From Haloferax namakaokahaiae (GTDB lineage: Archaea; Halobacteriota; Halobacteria; Halobacteriales; Haloferacaceae): DNA of 64,000 bases. The notes beneath the pieces were generated by a model, which did not search any database, was not told the origin of the DNA, and was given only the letters and a program-made list of their open reading frames with translations. Both the position numbers and the translations under genes were made by a program. The stretch covers positions 992,001 to 1,056,000 of the forward strand of contig NZ_JBHTAA010000005.1 of NCBI RefSeq assembly GCF_042663225.1, read 5' to 3'. Below, one piece after another: positions 24,884-33,920 of this stretch. Each line of letters starts with the position of its first letter. Positions within the stretch are counted from its first letter, which is position 1.

Positions 24884-26017
24884 TTATTCGACGTAGTCGA
24901 TGTCCTCGAGACGACCCTGTGCGGCCTGCTGCATCTGTTGGTTGCGGCCGTAGATTTGCGGCGATTCGACGCCGGTGACGACGATCATCGTCCGCATCAT
25001 GCCTTCGAGGTCGTCGTCCACCGAGGTCCCCCAGATGATGCGCGCGTCGGGGTCGATGCGGTCGTAAATCTCCTCGACCACGCCCTCTGCTTCTTCGATG
25101 CTCATGTCCGACCCGCCGGTGACGTTGACGAGCGCGGAGTTCGCACCGGAGATATCCACGTCGAGCAGCGGCGAGCGGAGTGCGGACTTGACCGACTCCT
25201 GGGCCTTCGACTCCGAGTCGGACTCGCCGAGACCGATCATGGCGACGCCGCCGCGTTCCATGACCGTCTTCACGTCGGCGAAGTCGAGGTTGACCAGCCC
25301 GGGTTTCGTGATGAGTTCGGTGATACCTTTGACCGAGCGCATGAGCACTTCGTCGCTCACCTTGAACGCCTGTCGGACCGGAAGCTTGCCGACGGCGTCG
25401 AGGAGGCGGTCGTTCGGCACGACGATGACCGTATCGGAGACGTCTCGGAGACGTTCTAAGCCGGCTTCGGCGTTCGTGCGTCGAACTTCACCTTCTGCGG
25501 TGAAGGGCGTCGTGACGATAGAGATGGTGAGCGCGCCGGATTCGCGGGCGGCCTTGGCGACGACGGGTGCGGAGCCAGTCCCCGTTCCACCGCCGAGACC
25601 GGCAGTCACGAACACCATGTCCGAGCCTTCGATCGCGTCGTAAATCTCCTCTTGGGATTCGATGGCGGCCTCTTCGCCAACCTGCGGGAGCGACCCGGCA
25701 CCGCGGCCCTGGGTCTTCTCTTCGCCCATCAGAATCTTCGTATCGGCGTCGATCTCCACCAGGTGTTGTACGTCCGTGTTGGCGGCGACGAGCTTTGCGC
25801 CCTTGATGCCTTCTTGGTGCATTCGGTTGACGGTGTTCCCACCAGCACCGCCACACCCGACGACCGTGATGTTCGTTTGCAGGTCCTTGAGGACCGCTTT
25901 CAGTTCGTCGTCCGTCATGGTTCCGGACCGTTTGACACCGGTTGGGTCGCCCACCTCGGGAGTCCCATCCCCCATGTCCTCGGCCTCATCGATTGCGTCA
26001 CCGACGATAGAGTCCAT
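24884..26017 (-). CDS. ftsZ1: Cell division GTPase FtsZ1
   Basis: 377 residues. After a 48-residue acidic leader the tubulin fold starts with ITVVGCGGAGGNTVNRM. The signature GGGTGTG lies at 142-148, the T7 synergy loop around NLDFADVKTVM, and the C-terminal domain ends in a short Gln-rich tail. In Haloferax, FtsZ1 forms the mid-cell ring and assembles before FtsZ2. It leads secE and spt5 on the same strand (150-base gap), and its promoter holds a perfect 20-bp inverted repeat shared in part with two other genes here. Confidence 0.96.
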   Translation of the reverse strand: MDSIVGDAIDEAEDMGDGTPEVGDPTGVKRSGTMTDDELKAVLKDLQTNITVVGCGGAGGNTVNRMHQEGIKGAKLVAANTDVQHLVEIDADTKILMGEEKTQGRGAGSLPQVGEEAAIESQEEIYDAIEGSDMVFVTAGLGGGTGTGSAPVVAKAARESGALTISIVTTPFTAEGEVRRTNAEAGLERLRDVSDTVIVVPNDRLLDAVGKLPVRQAFKVSDEVLMRSVKGITELITKPGLVNLDFADVKTVMERGGVAMIGLGESDSESKAQESVKSALRSPLLDVDISGANSALVNVTGGSDMSIEEAEGVVEEIYDRIDPDARIIWGTSVDDDLEGMMRTMIVVTGVESPQIYGRNQQMQQAAQGRLEDIDYVE

Positions 26018-26043
26018 ATTTGTGGACGCTTTTCGGAGGATGA

Positions 26044-26083
26044 CTAATTATCTTTCTCCCTCACGTCAGACATCTGTCTGACG
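26044..26083 (-). promoter_or_regulatory. ftsZ1 promoter with 20-bp inverted repeat
   Basis: The minus-strand TATA box GATAATTAG (26044-26052) is centred about 31 bases before the ftsZ1 ATG. Upstream of it, 26064-26083 is a perfect inverted repeat CGTCAGACA-tc-TGTCTGACG. The left arm reappears at 9705-9713 and 53330-53338, each adjacent to a TATA box. A dimeric regulator binding here is the simplest reading. Confidence 0.6.
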
Positions 26084-26172
26084 CGGGCAGATAATTTCAG
26101 TTATGCAAGTCGAGGAATTTCCGAATTGTGCACGATTATGCACACATTAATGTCGGGAGGACGCCACGATTC

Positions 26173-27492
26173 TCACAGTTTGAAGCTCACACGCTCCTCG
26201 CGCGAGACGTCCGCGGGCATGATGCGCGCACCGTCGATTTCGACCGCTTGTCCAGAAGCGAGCATCCCGAATTTCGGTCCTTCCGGGACGCCTAACTCGT
26301 GTGCTGCGGCGGGGTCGAACGCAGTTACTTCGGCGAGGACGCGCCCATCCGCGCGGGTCACACTGTCGTATTTCTCGCGGAGCACGTCACACAACTCCGT
26401 CACGAGTCGGTCGTAGCCGCCTTCGGTAACTGCCGCGCGTCCGACCGCGCGCGTGCCGCCTTCGGTCGTCTGGAACGCGACCGTCGAAGCGTGGACGACG
26501 TCGAGCGAGCGGTCGAGGTCGATACCTTGTGCCTCCCCGAGGAGACCGTCCGGGAGCGACACGATATCGTAGTCCGGTGCGGACACGTGCGCACCGAATC
26601 GCAGGCCGTTTTCCACGCTCGTGAGCGCGGCTTCGAGGTCGCGGACGCGTTCGAGTTCGACACCCGCCGTCTCCCGTACCCACGTCTCCGAGACGACGCG
26701 GTAGCCCATGTCGTCGAGTACGGCCGCGAGGTCGTCGCGGTCGCCATCGACGAGCGCGATGTCGGTCGCCGAGGCCTCGAACGCCCGACAGAGCACGTCG
26801 CGGTTCTCGTCGGGGTCGCCCATCGCCTTCAGTTGCCAATCCGCGCCGATGTGGCCCACACACCAGTCCGTCTCGGTGAGCACGCGCTCGAAGCGCGGCG
26901 CGTAGTGGCCGCCGCCGAACCCGACGAGTTGACGGTCCGCGTCGGGTTCGACACCGGCGATATCGAGGACGGCTTTGGCGACTGCGCGCGCGCCGTCGGG
27001 GTCCTCCCACTGCGGGTCGTCGCTCCCGAGTTCGACGAACATCGAGGGGATGGTCATCTCGGTCGGGCCGTGGTGGGTCGCTTCGATGCCGACTTCGTAC
27101 GCTTCGGGAGCGTGCTCGCGGAGGGCGGCGACGACGGCCCGCTGGGCGTTCGGACAGGCCCGCGCGAAGCGACCGGACTCACCGCCGTAGTCCGCAGGCC
27201 CGAAGTTGCCCGTGAAGTGCGCGGTCAGGAGTGGTCCAGTGTCCCCCGCGTGGCGCGAGACGATGGCGACGAAGTCGGGGTCTGTCGAGAACGCCGCCGT
27301 GGGGTCTTCGAGGTAGATGTGGAGGTCGTCGAACTCGCGGAGTTCGAAGCCCTCACACTCGTAGAACGTGCCACCGCCGTCGGCGTCCGGTCGTTCGTCG
27401 TCGTTCGTCTCCGTCCAGTCGCCGAGGTCCAACAGCTGTTCGCCGATGTGTGCGGAGGCGCTGTCGGCTCGGCTGACGACGATTCCAATCAC
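26173..27492 (-). CDS. dtdA: D-aminoacyl-tRNA deacylase (DTD2/GEK1 type)
   Basis: 439 residues of the archaeal DTD2 family. Recognised blocks are IVVSRADSASAHIGEQL, AIVSRHAGDTGPLLTAHFTGN, EATHHGPTEMTIPSMFVELGS and VGFGGGHYAPRFERV. The enzyme removes D-amino acids wrongly attached to tRNA, protecting translation. The haloarchaeal proteins carry a C-terminal extension, seen here after about residue 270. The start is GTG at 27492, giving the conserved VIGIVVSRAD beginning; longer frames are not conserved. The exchanger gene lies 83 bases upstream on the same strand. Confidence 0.9.
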   Translation of the reverse strand: MIGIVVSRADSASAHIGEQLLDLGDWTETNDDERPDADGGGTFYECEGFELREFDDLHIYLEDPTAAFSTDPDFVAIVSRHAGDTGPLLTAHFTGNFGPADYGGESGRFARACPNAQRAVVAALREHAPEAYEVGIEATHHGPTEMTIPSMFVELGSDDPQWEDPDGARAVAKAVLDIAGVEPDADRQLVGFGGGHYAPRFERVLTETDWCVGHIGADWQLKAMGDPDENRDVLCRAFEASATDIALVDGDRDDLAAVLDDMGYRVVSETWVRETAGVELERVRDLEAALTSVENGLRFGAHVSAPDYDIVSLPDGLLGEAQGIDLDRSLDVVHASTVAFQTTEGGTRAVGRAAVTEGGYDRLVTELCDVLREKYDSVTRADGRVLAEVTAFDPAAAHELGVPEGPKFGMLASGQAVEIDGARIMPADVSREERVSFKL

Positions 27493-27575
27493 GGTTGGTG
27501 GGTCGCCGAGCGGCGCGAAAAGGGATTCGAAAACGGCGAACGAGGCGGGATAGGAGAACGAGGTCGGACGCGAAG

Positions 27576-28928
27576 TCAGTCGTCCGCTGTCGGAGTCGCT
27601 TCCTCTCGCTCGTAGTCGCCGCGGATGCGACGGACCGACAACCGGGCGACTTCGGCGAGTTCGCGGCGTCGGAGCACGAACAGCACCGTCCCGAGGACCA
27701 TGTAGACGACCGAGAAGCCGAACAGCGCGGTCGGCCCGTCGAAAGTCACCATGCCGACGCCCGGAATCGGGAGCGTGACGACCATACCGGTGACCGAGTA
27801 GACGAACTGCGCGAAGAACAGGACGAGCAACGCGATTGCCTCGCGGACGCTGAGCGAGAAGGTGATGAGCAGCGCGAGCGCGAAGTAGCTCTGTGCCGCG
27901 GTCAGCCAGATTTCGCCCTGTTGGTGGACGTCGAGCGGGAGAGGTGCGTAGTAGCCGAGCGAGAGGCTGTAGACGAGCACGAGCGTCCCGATGAGGAGCG
28001 TCCACTGGTTCAGCTTCGAGGAGATGAGCGCGTTGAAGCCAGCGGTCGAACGGGCCTTGTTCACCAGATACGCGACGACGATGAGTTCGGGACTCTCACT
28101 GGCGAGCGGTGCGACCCACTGAATCATCAAGAACGGCGGGATGCCGACCGCCGTCCCGAGGTCTTCGAGACCGTGTGCGAACGGTTCGACCGCGACGAGG
28201 ATGACCATCCCGGAGAACACGAACAACGTGAGCGTCGTTGCGATGCGCTTGAGTTTGGGGTACGATTGGAGGTACGCGGGGACCCCGATGTTCTCTTCGT
28301 GTTCGTGCGGGGCGTTCAGCGCCGCGACGATGTACGCGACGTACAAGCCGACGAGCACGATCATGTCGAACGCGCCGATGCCGCCACCGAGTGGGACGAA
28401 GAACGCGAAGAGGGTCGCCGCGAAGAGGAACAGAATCTCGACCGAGATGTCTTTGTCGAGGTTGACGACAGACGAGAGGAAGCTTCCGCGACTCTCGACG
28501 GCGGTGTCGCCGGTCGCTTTCGCGCGATAGACGGTGAACAGCGCGATTGCCGACCAGCCGATGCCGATGAGAATCCGGTTCGCGCCGGTCATGTTTGCGA
28601 CGGCGAGGCTCGCCGCCTCGGCCGATTCGGGCGTGCCGGGATTGATACCGGCTTCCCACGCGTAGAGGGCGTCCACCGCGTACTCGGGGGCGACCGCGAG
28701 GACGGCGAGGACGGCGAGTGCGAACGCCCGGGGCACGTCCGCTTCTGCGGTCTCGGCACCCCACGCGAGGAGGAACGACGCGCCGAGCACTGCGATACCA
28801 CTCAGTGCGACGGTGACGCCAGTCGTAAGGGAGACACCGAAAATCGTGTGTAGCCCGAGCCACGGGGCTGTCAGGAGGGCCGCACCGAAGACTGCGACCA
28901 GCGGGTGACCCAATCGGCTTCGTACCAT
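27576..28928 (-). CDS. CaCA-superfamily cation exchanger (sodium/calcium exchanger-like)
   Basis: 450 residues with about 11-12 membrane segments. Two inverted repeats contain the exchanger-type acidic motifs APEYAVDALYA (first) and SESPELIVVAYLV (second), each a Pro-Glu pair in a helix break. This places it in the Ca2+:cation antiporter superfamily, but it is longer and quite unlike the neighbouring YrbG-type protein. Probably exports Ca2+ or another cation against Na+ or H+. A cytoplasmic charged tail ends EATPTADD. Confidence 0.82.
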   Translation of the reverse strand: MVRSRLGHPLVAVFGAALLTAPWLGLHTIFGVSLTTGVTVALSGIAVLGASFLLAWGAETAEADVPRAFALAVLAVLAVAPEYAVDALYAWEAGINPGTPESAEAASLAVANMTGANRILIGIGWSAIALFTVYRAKATGDTAVESRGSFLSSVVNLDKDISVEILFLFAATLFAFFVPLGGGIGAFDMIVLVGLYVAYIVAALNAPHEHEENIGVPAYLQSYPKLKRIATTLTLFVFSGMVILVAVEPFAHGLEDLGTAVGIPPFLMIQWVAPLASESPELIVVAYLVNKARSTAGFNALISSKLNQWTLLIGTLVLVYSLSLGYYAPLPLDVHQQGEIWLTAAQSYFALALLITFSLSVREAIALLVLFFAQFVYSVTGMVVTLPIPGVGMVTFDGPTALFGFSVVYMVLGTVLFVLRRRELAEVARLSVRRIRGDYEREEATPTADD

Positions 28929-29075
28929 GCTGCTTACAAAAGCGCGTGGGAAGTCAGTAGCTCTTTTGCTTCGAGTACTCCCGGCCACGGGATTCGAGCG
29001 GTGCGGAGTAGGTGTGTGATTGCCGAGACTGGTAGACTGCGATGGCCGACCGAGACCGCCGAAATCGCGGGCCGC

Positions 29076-30047
29076 CTACGGAAGAATCAGCCAGAAGAAG
29101 ACGAGGTAGCCCCCGACGAGGATGCCGCCATCGAAGCGCGAGATATTCCGGTTGTGGAGCATCAACGCGATAACACCGAAGGTGAACACGAGGAGTGCCG
29201 GGAAGTCGAGCGAAATCGTGCTCGAAGAGACCGGAACGGGAACCATGATTGCGAAGATAGACAACACGGCGACGATGTTGTAGATGTTCGACCCGACGAC
29301 GTTGCCAATGCTGAATTCGGATTCGCCGCGAACAGCACTGATGAGCGAAGCGGCGAGTTCGGGTAACGAAGTACCGAAAGCCAGGATGGTCAGGCCGATA
29401 AAGCGAGGACTGAACCCGAACGACGCGAGGAGTCCCTGTCCTCCCTGAATGAGGGCGCGCGACCCGACGAAGAGCAGAACCAGTCCGACGACGAAGTAGA
29501 GAACGTCCTTGGGCGTCGCCGCTACCTCTTCTTCGTCTTCGATGTCGATTTCGTCGGCACCCATCACGTCACTCTGGGTTGCACGGGCGCGATAGATGAG
29601 ATACCCAGTAAAGGCGACGAGAATCACCAACAGAACAACACCGTCGGTCGGGGAGAGGTTTCCGTCCATCCCGAGTGCGACGACGGCAACCGCGGCGGTG
29701 ACCATGAACGGAATGTGGCGACGGAGCGTTGTCGAAGAAACGTCCATCGGTTGAATAAGCGCCGAGAGACCGAGGACGAGACCGATATTTGCGATGTTCG
29801 AACCGACGATTGCGCCGAGACCGAGGTCAGAACTGTAGCCGAGTCCGCTGAGAACCGCAACGAAGAGTTCGGGGGTAGACGTTGCAAACGCCACGATAGT
29901 GACGCCGACGATTGCCGCACGCAATCCTAATCCGATAGCGAGTCGCGCAGCGCCTTCGACCAGCGCTTCCGCACCGAGATAAAGTCCGACGATACCGGCC
30001 ACGAGGAGGACGGTATCAAAAGAAAGGACGGTTGCGAGTGTAAGCAT
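29076..30047 (-). CDS. Calcium/sodium antiporter (YrbG family)
   Basis: 323 residues, about ten membrane helices in two repeats. Alpha-repeat motifs are clear: FATSTPELFVAVLSG with VGSNIANIGLV, and FGTSLPELAASLIS with VGSNIYNIVAV. An acidic loop (DEIDIEDEEEVAATP) separates the halves. This is a complete member of the CaCA family, probably exchanging Ca2+ for Na+ across the cell membrane. It is 147 bases upstream of another exchanger of the same superfamily on the same strand. Confidence 0.9.
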   Translation of the reverse strand: MLTLATVLSFDTVLLVAGIVGLYLGAEALVEGAARLAIGLGLRAAIVGVTIVAFATSTPELFVAVLSGLGYSSDLGLGAIVGSNIANIGLVLGLSALIQPMDVSSTTLRRHIPFMVTAAVAVVALGMDGNLSPTDGVVLLVILVAFTGYLIYRARATQSDVMGADEIDIEDEEEVAATPKDVLYFVVGLVLLFVGSRALIQGGQGLLASFGFSPRFIGLTILAFGTSLPELAASLISAVRGESEFSIGNVVGSNIYNIVAVLSIFAIMVPVPVSSSTISLDFPALLVFTFGVIALMLHNRNISRFDGGILVGGYLVFFWLILP

Positions 30048-30197
30048 GTACGCGGCAGTAGAACTACCGGGAACTAAAAGCGCGCCGGTCCGTAAAGTCG
30101 TCAGTTATTCTTCAATTTCGGCGACGATAACCACCCATTAACGGCGGAATCAGACGCGGGCGGGTGAGTTATGTCGGTGGCGAAGGTCACCCACGCT

Positions 30198-31004
30198 ATG
30201 GATGTGTACGGGCTTGTCGGCAATCCTGTCGGCCACTCGCTGTCGCCACCGATGCACGAGGCCGCCTACGAGGCGACCGGAATCGACGCACGCTACGTCA
30301 CCTTCGAACCCGCGAGAGACGACATCGGCCGCGCCATCGACGGGGCCGACGCGCTCGGAGTGTCGGGACTGAACGTCACGATTCCGTTCAAACAGGGCGT
30401 GCTCGACTTCGTGGAACCCGACCCGCTGGCCGAGCGCATCGGCGCGGTCAACACCATCGCGTTCGGCGACGGCACCCCGAGGGGGTACAACACCGACGCC
30501 GCCGGCGTCGTCCGCGCGTTCGAACACCACGGTGTCGAGTTGGCGGGAACCAGCGCAGTAGTCGTCGGTGCGGGCGGTGCGGGCCGGGCGGCCGCCTTCG
30601 CACTCGCCGACGCGGGCGCACAGGTCCACATCGCCAATCGAACCGCGGAGAGAGCGCGCGACCTCGCGGCCGTCGTCCCGGATGCGACCGGCGGCGGACT
30701 CGACACGCTCGACAGAATCCGCGACGCCGACGTACTCGTCAACGCGACCAGCGTCGGGATGGAAGCGCCTGACGAGACGCCGGTCTCCGCCGAGTTTCTA
30801 CACGCGAATCTCGCCGTCCTCGATGCGGTGTACGCGCCGCTCGAAACCCGACTACTGCGAGACGCCGCCGAGGCGGGCGCGGTGACGGTCGATGGCGCGT
30901 GGATGCTCCTCTTGCAGGGCGCAGTCGCGTTCGAACACTGGACGGGAATCGATGCACCCATCGATGCGATGAATCAAGCCCTCCGTGACCGTCTCACCGC
31001 CTGA
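30198..31004 (+). CDS. aroE: Shikimate dehydrogenase
   Basis: 268 residues from ATG 30198. The substrate motif GHSLSPPMHEAAYEA, the catalytic lysine in NVTIPFKQG and Asp in YNTDAAG, and the NADP loop GAGGAGRAAAFAL followed by NRTAERA are all present. It reduces 3-dehydroshikimate in the route to chorismate, the substrate of the pab genes 0.7 kb downstream. The start MDVYGLVGNP is the conserved N-terminus; an in-frame ATG at 30171 would add MSVAKVTHA. Confidence 0.93.
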   Translation: MDVYGLVGNPVGHSLSPPMHEAAYEATGIDARYVTFEPARDDIGRAIDGADALGVSGLNVTIPFKQGVLDFVEPDPLAERIGAVNTIAFGDGTPRGYNTDAAGVVRAFEHHGVELAGTSAVVVGAGGAGRAAAFALADAGAQVHIANRTAERARDLAAVVPDATGGGLDTLDRIRDADVLVNATSVGMEAPDETPVSAEFLHANLAVLDAVYAPLETRLLRDAAEAGAVTVDGAWMLLLQGAVAFEHWTGIDAPIDAMNQALRDRLTA

Positions 31005-31050
31005 GCAGGCCGCTTGCTTTTAAATAACACCGTCACATAGGTGCACGCAT

Positions 31051-31662
31051 ATGGGTTTGCTTGACAGTATCTCATCCCTCTTGAAATCGCTCCTTGGGCG
31101 CGGAACGTCGTCCGACGCATCGAACGGAAGTGACGCGGATGCGACGGTTACCGTCGAGCGCGACACGCGCCGAGAACAGACGACGACGCCGGAACCGAAC
31201 GTCGAGTCCGAGGCGGCCGTCAAAGAGCCAGTCGAAGAAACCGAGTCGGCCGACGAAGAAGCAGTCGAGCCTGAAGAAGAAGCGGCCGATGACGACGAGG
31301 AAGTCGTCATCGAGGAAGCCGAAGCAGACGTCGCCGAAGACGCGGTGAGCGACGAAAGCGACGAAGACGCAGCAGAATCCGAGGTTGAACCTGAACCGGA
31401 GGACGCTGACGCCGAGACCGACGCTGACGAAGTCGAAGAGTCCACCGAGGACGAGGCGTCCGAACCCGAAGCGGAAGCCGCCGACTCGCCGTCTGTCGAT
31501 ACGGTTCGCGGCATCGGGCCGGCGTACGCCGAGCGACTCGAAAACATCGGTATCGAAACCGTCTCGGACCTCGTGGACGCCGACGCCGACGCCGTGGGCG
31601 ACGACATCGACGTCTCGCCGAAGCGCGTCCAGCGCTGGATCGACCGCGCGAACGAGCAATAA
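31051..31662 (+). CDS. Very acidic protein with C-terminal helix-hairpin-helix domain
   Basis: 203 residues. An amphipathic N-terminal helix MGLLDSISSLLKSLLGR could touch a membrane or protein. Residues 20-148 are a Glu/Asp/Ala-rich, probably disordered segment. The last 55 residues are a helix-hairpin-helix domain (VRGIGPAYAERLENIGIETVSDLV ... VSPKRVQRWIDRA), a type that binds DNA non-specifically or mediates protein contacts. Function unknown; lies between aroE and the pab operon with short spacers. Confidence 0.8.
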   Translation: MGLLDSISSLLKSLLGRGTSSDASNGSDADATVTVERDTRREQTTTPEPNVESEAAVKEPVEETESADEEAVEPEEEAADDDEEVVIEEAEADVAEDAVSDESDEDAAESEVEPEPEDADAETDADEVEESTEDEASEPEAEAADSPSVDTVRGIGPAYAERLENIGIETVSDLVDADADAVGDDIDVSPKRVQRWIDRANEQ

Positions 31663-31716
31663 CGCGGGCTGATACGTCACGAAACCGTTTACCACTCGGA
31701 CGGACTGGTTCGAGTA

Positions 31717-33219
31717 ATGACTGTCTCGACCGTCGTGACCGACCGCGACGAGTTTTCTGCGACTGCTGCGGACGCCCCCGACGGCGCGCGCGTTCCCGTC
31801 GAAGTTCGGGTTCGTGTCGCCGACCCCTTCGACGCCTATCTGCGCGCACGACGGGAGACTGGGGGCTTCTTCTACGAGACGACCGGCGGCCAACCCGGGT
31901 GGGGTGCCTTCGGTGTCGAACCGCTCGAAGAGGTCACGCTTCACGCCGGTTCGAACTCGGCCACCGACGACTCGTCGCCGACGCTCTCCGAACTCGAATC
32001 GCTCGCCAGCGAGGAGACGCTCGTTCGCGGTGCGTGCGACGTACCGTATCCCTGCGGGCTGTTCGGGTGGCTCTCCTACGACGTCGCGCGCGAAATCGAA
32101 TCACTCCCTGAAAGCGCCCTCGACGACCGAGGACTTCCGAATCTCGAAGTCGGGACGTACGACCTCGTCGCCTCGTGGGAAGAACCCCGCGATGGAGACG
32201 CCCTCCTGCGAATCACCTGTTGCCCGCGCGTCGAGGCCGACGCCGACCTCGATTCGGTGTACGACGCCGCACTCGAACGAGCAGACGCGCTCGCGGCCGA
32301 CGCTGTCGATGGCGACCCGCTCCCAGTCACCGCGCCTGTCGCCGCCGACGAAGCCCGATTCGAGAGCGACTGCGGCCGCGACGTGTTCGCCGACCGCGTT
32401 CGTGCCGCGAAACAGTACATCCGCGACGGCGACACGTTCCAGGCGAACCTCTCGCAGCGATTGGTCGCCCCCGCCGCGGTACACCCCATCGACGCCTATG
32501 CCGCCCTTCGCCGGGTGAATCCCGCGCCCTACTCCGGCCTGCTCGAACTCCCCAGTGCCGACCTCGTGAGCGCGAGTCCGGAACTCCTCCTCCGCGTCGA
32601 TGGCGACCGATTGGAGACCGAACCCATCGCGGGAACGCGCCCCCGAGGCGACACCGACGAGGCGGACGCCGAACTCGAAGCCGATCTCACGACAGACGAC
32701 AAAGAGCGCGCCGAGCACGCGATGCTCGTCGATTTAGAGCGTAACGACCTCGGGAAAGTCTGCGAGTACGGCACCGTCGAAGTGAGCGAGTACCGCCGCG
32801 TGGACCGCTACTCGGAGGTAATGCACCTCGTCTCACTGGTCGAAGGCCGACGCAGACCCGGCACGTCGCTGGCCGACGCAATCGCCGCGGTGTTCCCCGG
32901 CGGCACCATCACGGGTGCGCCGAAACCCCGGACGATGGAGATTATCGACGAACTCGAAGCCACCCGGCGCGGCCCGTACACGGGGAGCATGTTCGCAATG
33001 GGCTTCGACGGCCGGGCCGTCTGCAACATCGTCATCCGGACGCTCGTCCGCCACGACGACGAGTACCACCTGCGCGTCGGCGCGGGCATCGTCCACGACT
33101 CGGACCCGAACAGCGAGTACGACGAGACGCTGGCCAAAGGGCGAGCACTCATCACCGCAATCGACGACGCGCTCGGCGACCGGGCGGCGTTGACGATGGA
33201 GACGACGGAGGCCGAGTGA
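31717..33219 (+). CDS. pabB: Aminodeoxychorismate synthase component I
   Basis: 500 residues of the chorismate-utilising family. Conserved parts include the helix KQYIRDGDTFQANLSQRL, SPELLLRVDGDRLETEPIAGTRPRG, AEHAMLVDLERNDLGKVC, and FPGGTITGAPKPRTMEIIDELE with GAGIVHDSDPNSEYDET. It aminates chorismate to 4-amino-4-deoxychorismate. PabB rather than TrpE is inferred from the pabA and pabC genes that follow with overlapping ends; anthranilate synthase would normally sit with trp genes. Together the three make p-aminobenzoate for folate. Confidence 0.9.
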   Translation: MTVSTVVTDRDEFSATAADAPDGARVPVEVRVRVADPFDAYLRARRETGGFFYETTGGQPGWGAFGVEPLEEVTLHAGSNSATDDSSPTLSELESLASEETLVRGACDVPYPCGLFGWLSYDVAREIESLPESALDDRGLPNLEVGTYDLVASWEEPRDGDALLRITCCPRVEADADLDSVYDAALERADALAADAVDGDPLPVTAPVAADEARFESDCGRDVFADRVRAAKQYIRDGDTFQANLSQRLVAPAAVHPIDAYAALRRVNPAPYSGLLELPSADLVSASPELLLRVDGDRLETEPIAGTRPRGDTDEADAELEADLTTDDKERAEHAMLVDLERNDLGKVCEYGTVEVSEYRRVDRYSEVMHLVSLVEGRRRPGTSLADAIAAVFPGGTITGAPKPRTMEIIDELEATRRGPYTGSMFAMGFDGRAVCNIVIRTLVRHDDEYHLRVGAGIVHDSDPNSEYDETLAKGRALITAIDDALGDRAALTMETTEAE

Positions 33220-33920
33220 TGACGCGAATCCTCGTCATCGACAACTACGATTCCTTCGCCTACAACCTCGTCCAGTACGTCGGCGAGGCGGTCGAAACGC
33301 AGGCGGGCGAAAGTGGCGGCGGTGACAGCGCCGGAGGCGATAGCGACGAAGGCGCAAGCGACGAATCGGAGGTCGAAGTGTACCGAAACGACGCGCTGAC
33401 GGTCGCAGACATCCGCGAACTCGACCCCGACGGCATCGTCGTCTCGCCCGGTCCCGGCACCCCCGACGACGCGGGCGTCTCGATGTCGGTGTTCGCCGAA
33501 CTCGACTATCCGACGCTCGGCGTCTGTCTCGGCCACCAGTCGCTGTGTGCGGCCCTCGGCGCGCCCGTCGGCCACGCACCAGAAGTCGTCCACGGGAAAC
33601 CATCGCTCGTCGAACACGACGGGAATGGTGTCTTTTCGGGTCTCCCACGACGAATCGAGGTCGGTCGATACCACTCGCTGGCGGTCGAAGACGAGGACGT
33701 TCCTGACGAACTGGTCGTCACTGCCCGCACGGTGAGCACGCCGGGAGACGACGAGACTGAGAACGTCGTCATGGGCGTTCGCCACCGCGAGAAACCCCAC
33801 GTCGGCGTGCAGTTCCACCCCGAAAGCATCCTCACCGAGGGAGGCAAGACCATCGTGCAAAACTTCGTCGCGCTCGCGTCGAGAGCGGGACCAGCAACCG
33901 CGGCGCGGGGTGAACAGTGA
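33219..33920 (+). CDS. pabA: Aminodeoxychorismate synthase component II (glutamine amidotransferase) with acidic insertion
   Basis: 233 residues, a class I glutamine amidotransferase. The oxyanion loop SPGPGTPDDAG, the nucleophile Cys in GVCLGHQSL and the His-Glu pair in FHPESILTE are intact. It supplies ammonia to PabB. A Gly/Ser/Asp/Glu-rich stretch of about 25 residues (from AVETQAGESGG to DESEVEVYR) is inserted after the first helix, where family members run straight on. ATG 33219 overlaps the pabB stop by one base; GTG 33216 is also possible. Confidence 0.9.
   Translation: MTRILVIDNYDSFAYNLVQYVGEAVETQAGESGGGDSAGGDSDEGASDESEVEVYRNDALTVADIRELDPDGIVVSPGPGTPDDAGVSMSVFAELDYPTLGVCLGHQSLCAALGAPVGHAPEVVHGKPSLVEHDGNGVFSGLPRRIEVGRYHSLAVEDEDVPDELVVTARTVSTPGDDETENVVMGVRHREKPHVGVQFHPESILTEGGKTIVQNFVALASRAGPATAARGEQ

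Noticed and set aside
27495..28853. 452-codon Arg/Glu-rich plus-strand frame across the exchanger
   Set aside because: Antisense of a multi-helix membrane protein, giving charged repeats only.
31717..33920. trpE-trpG (anthranilate synthase) reading of the two chorismate genes
   Set aside because: Coupling to a class IV aminotransferase-lyase (pabC) makes the p-aminobenzoate pathway more likely; no trp genes are near.
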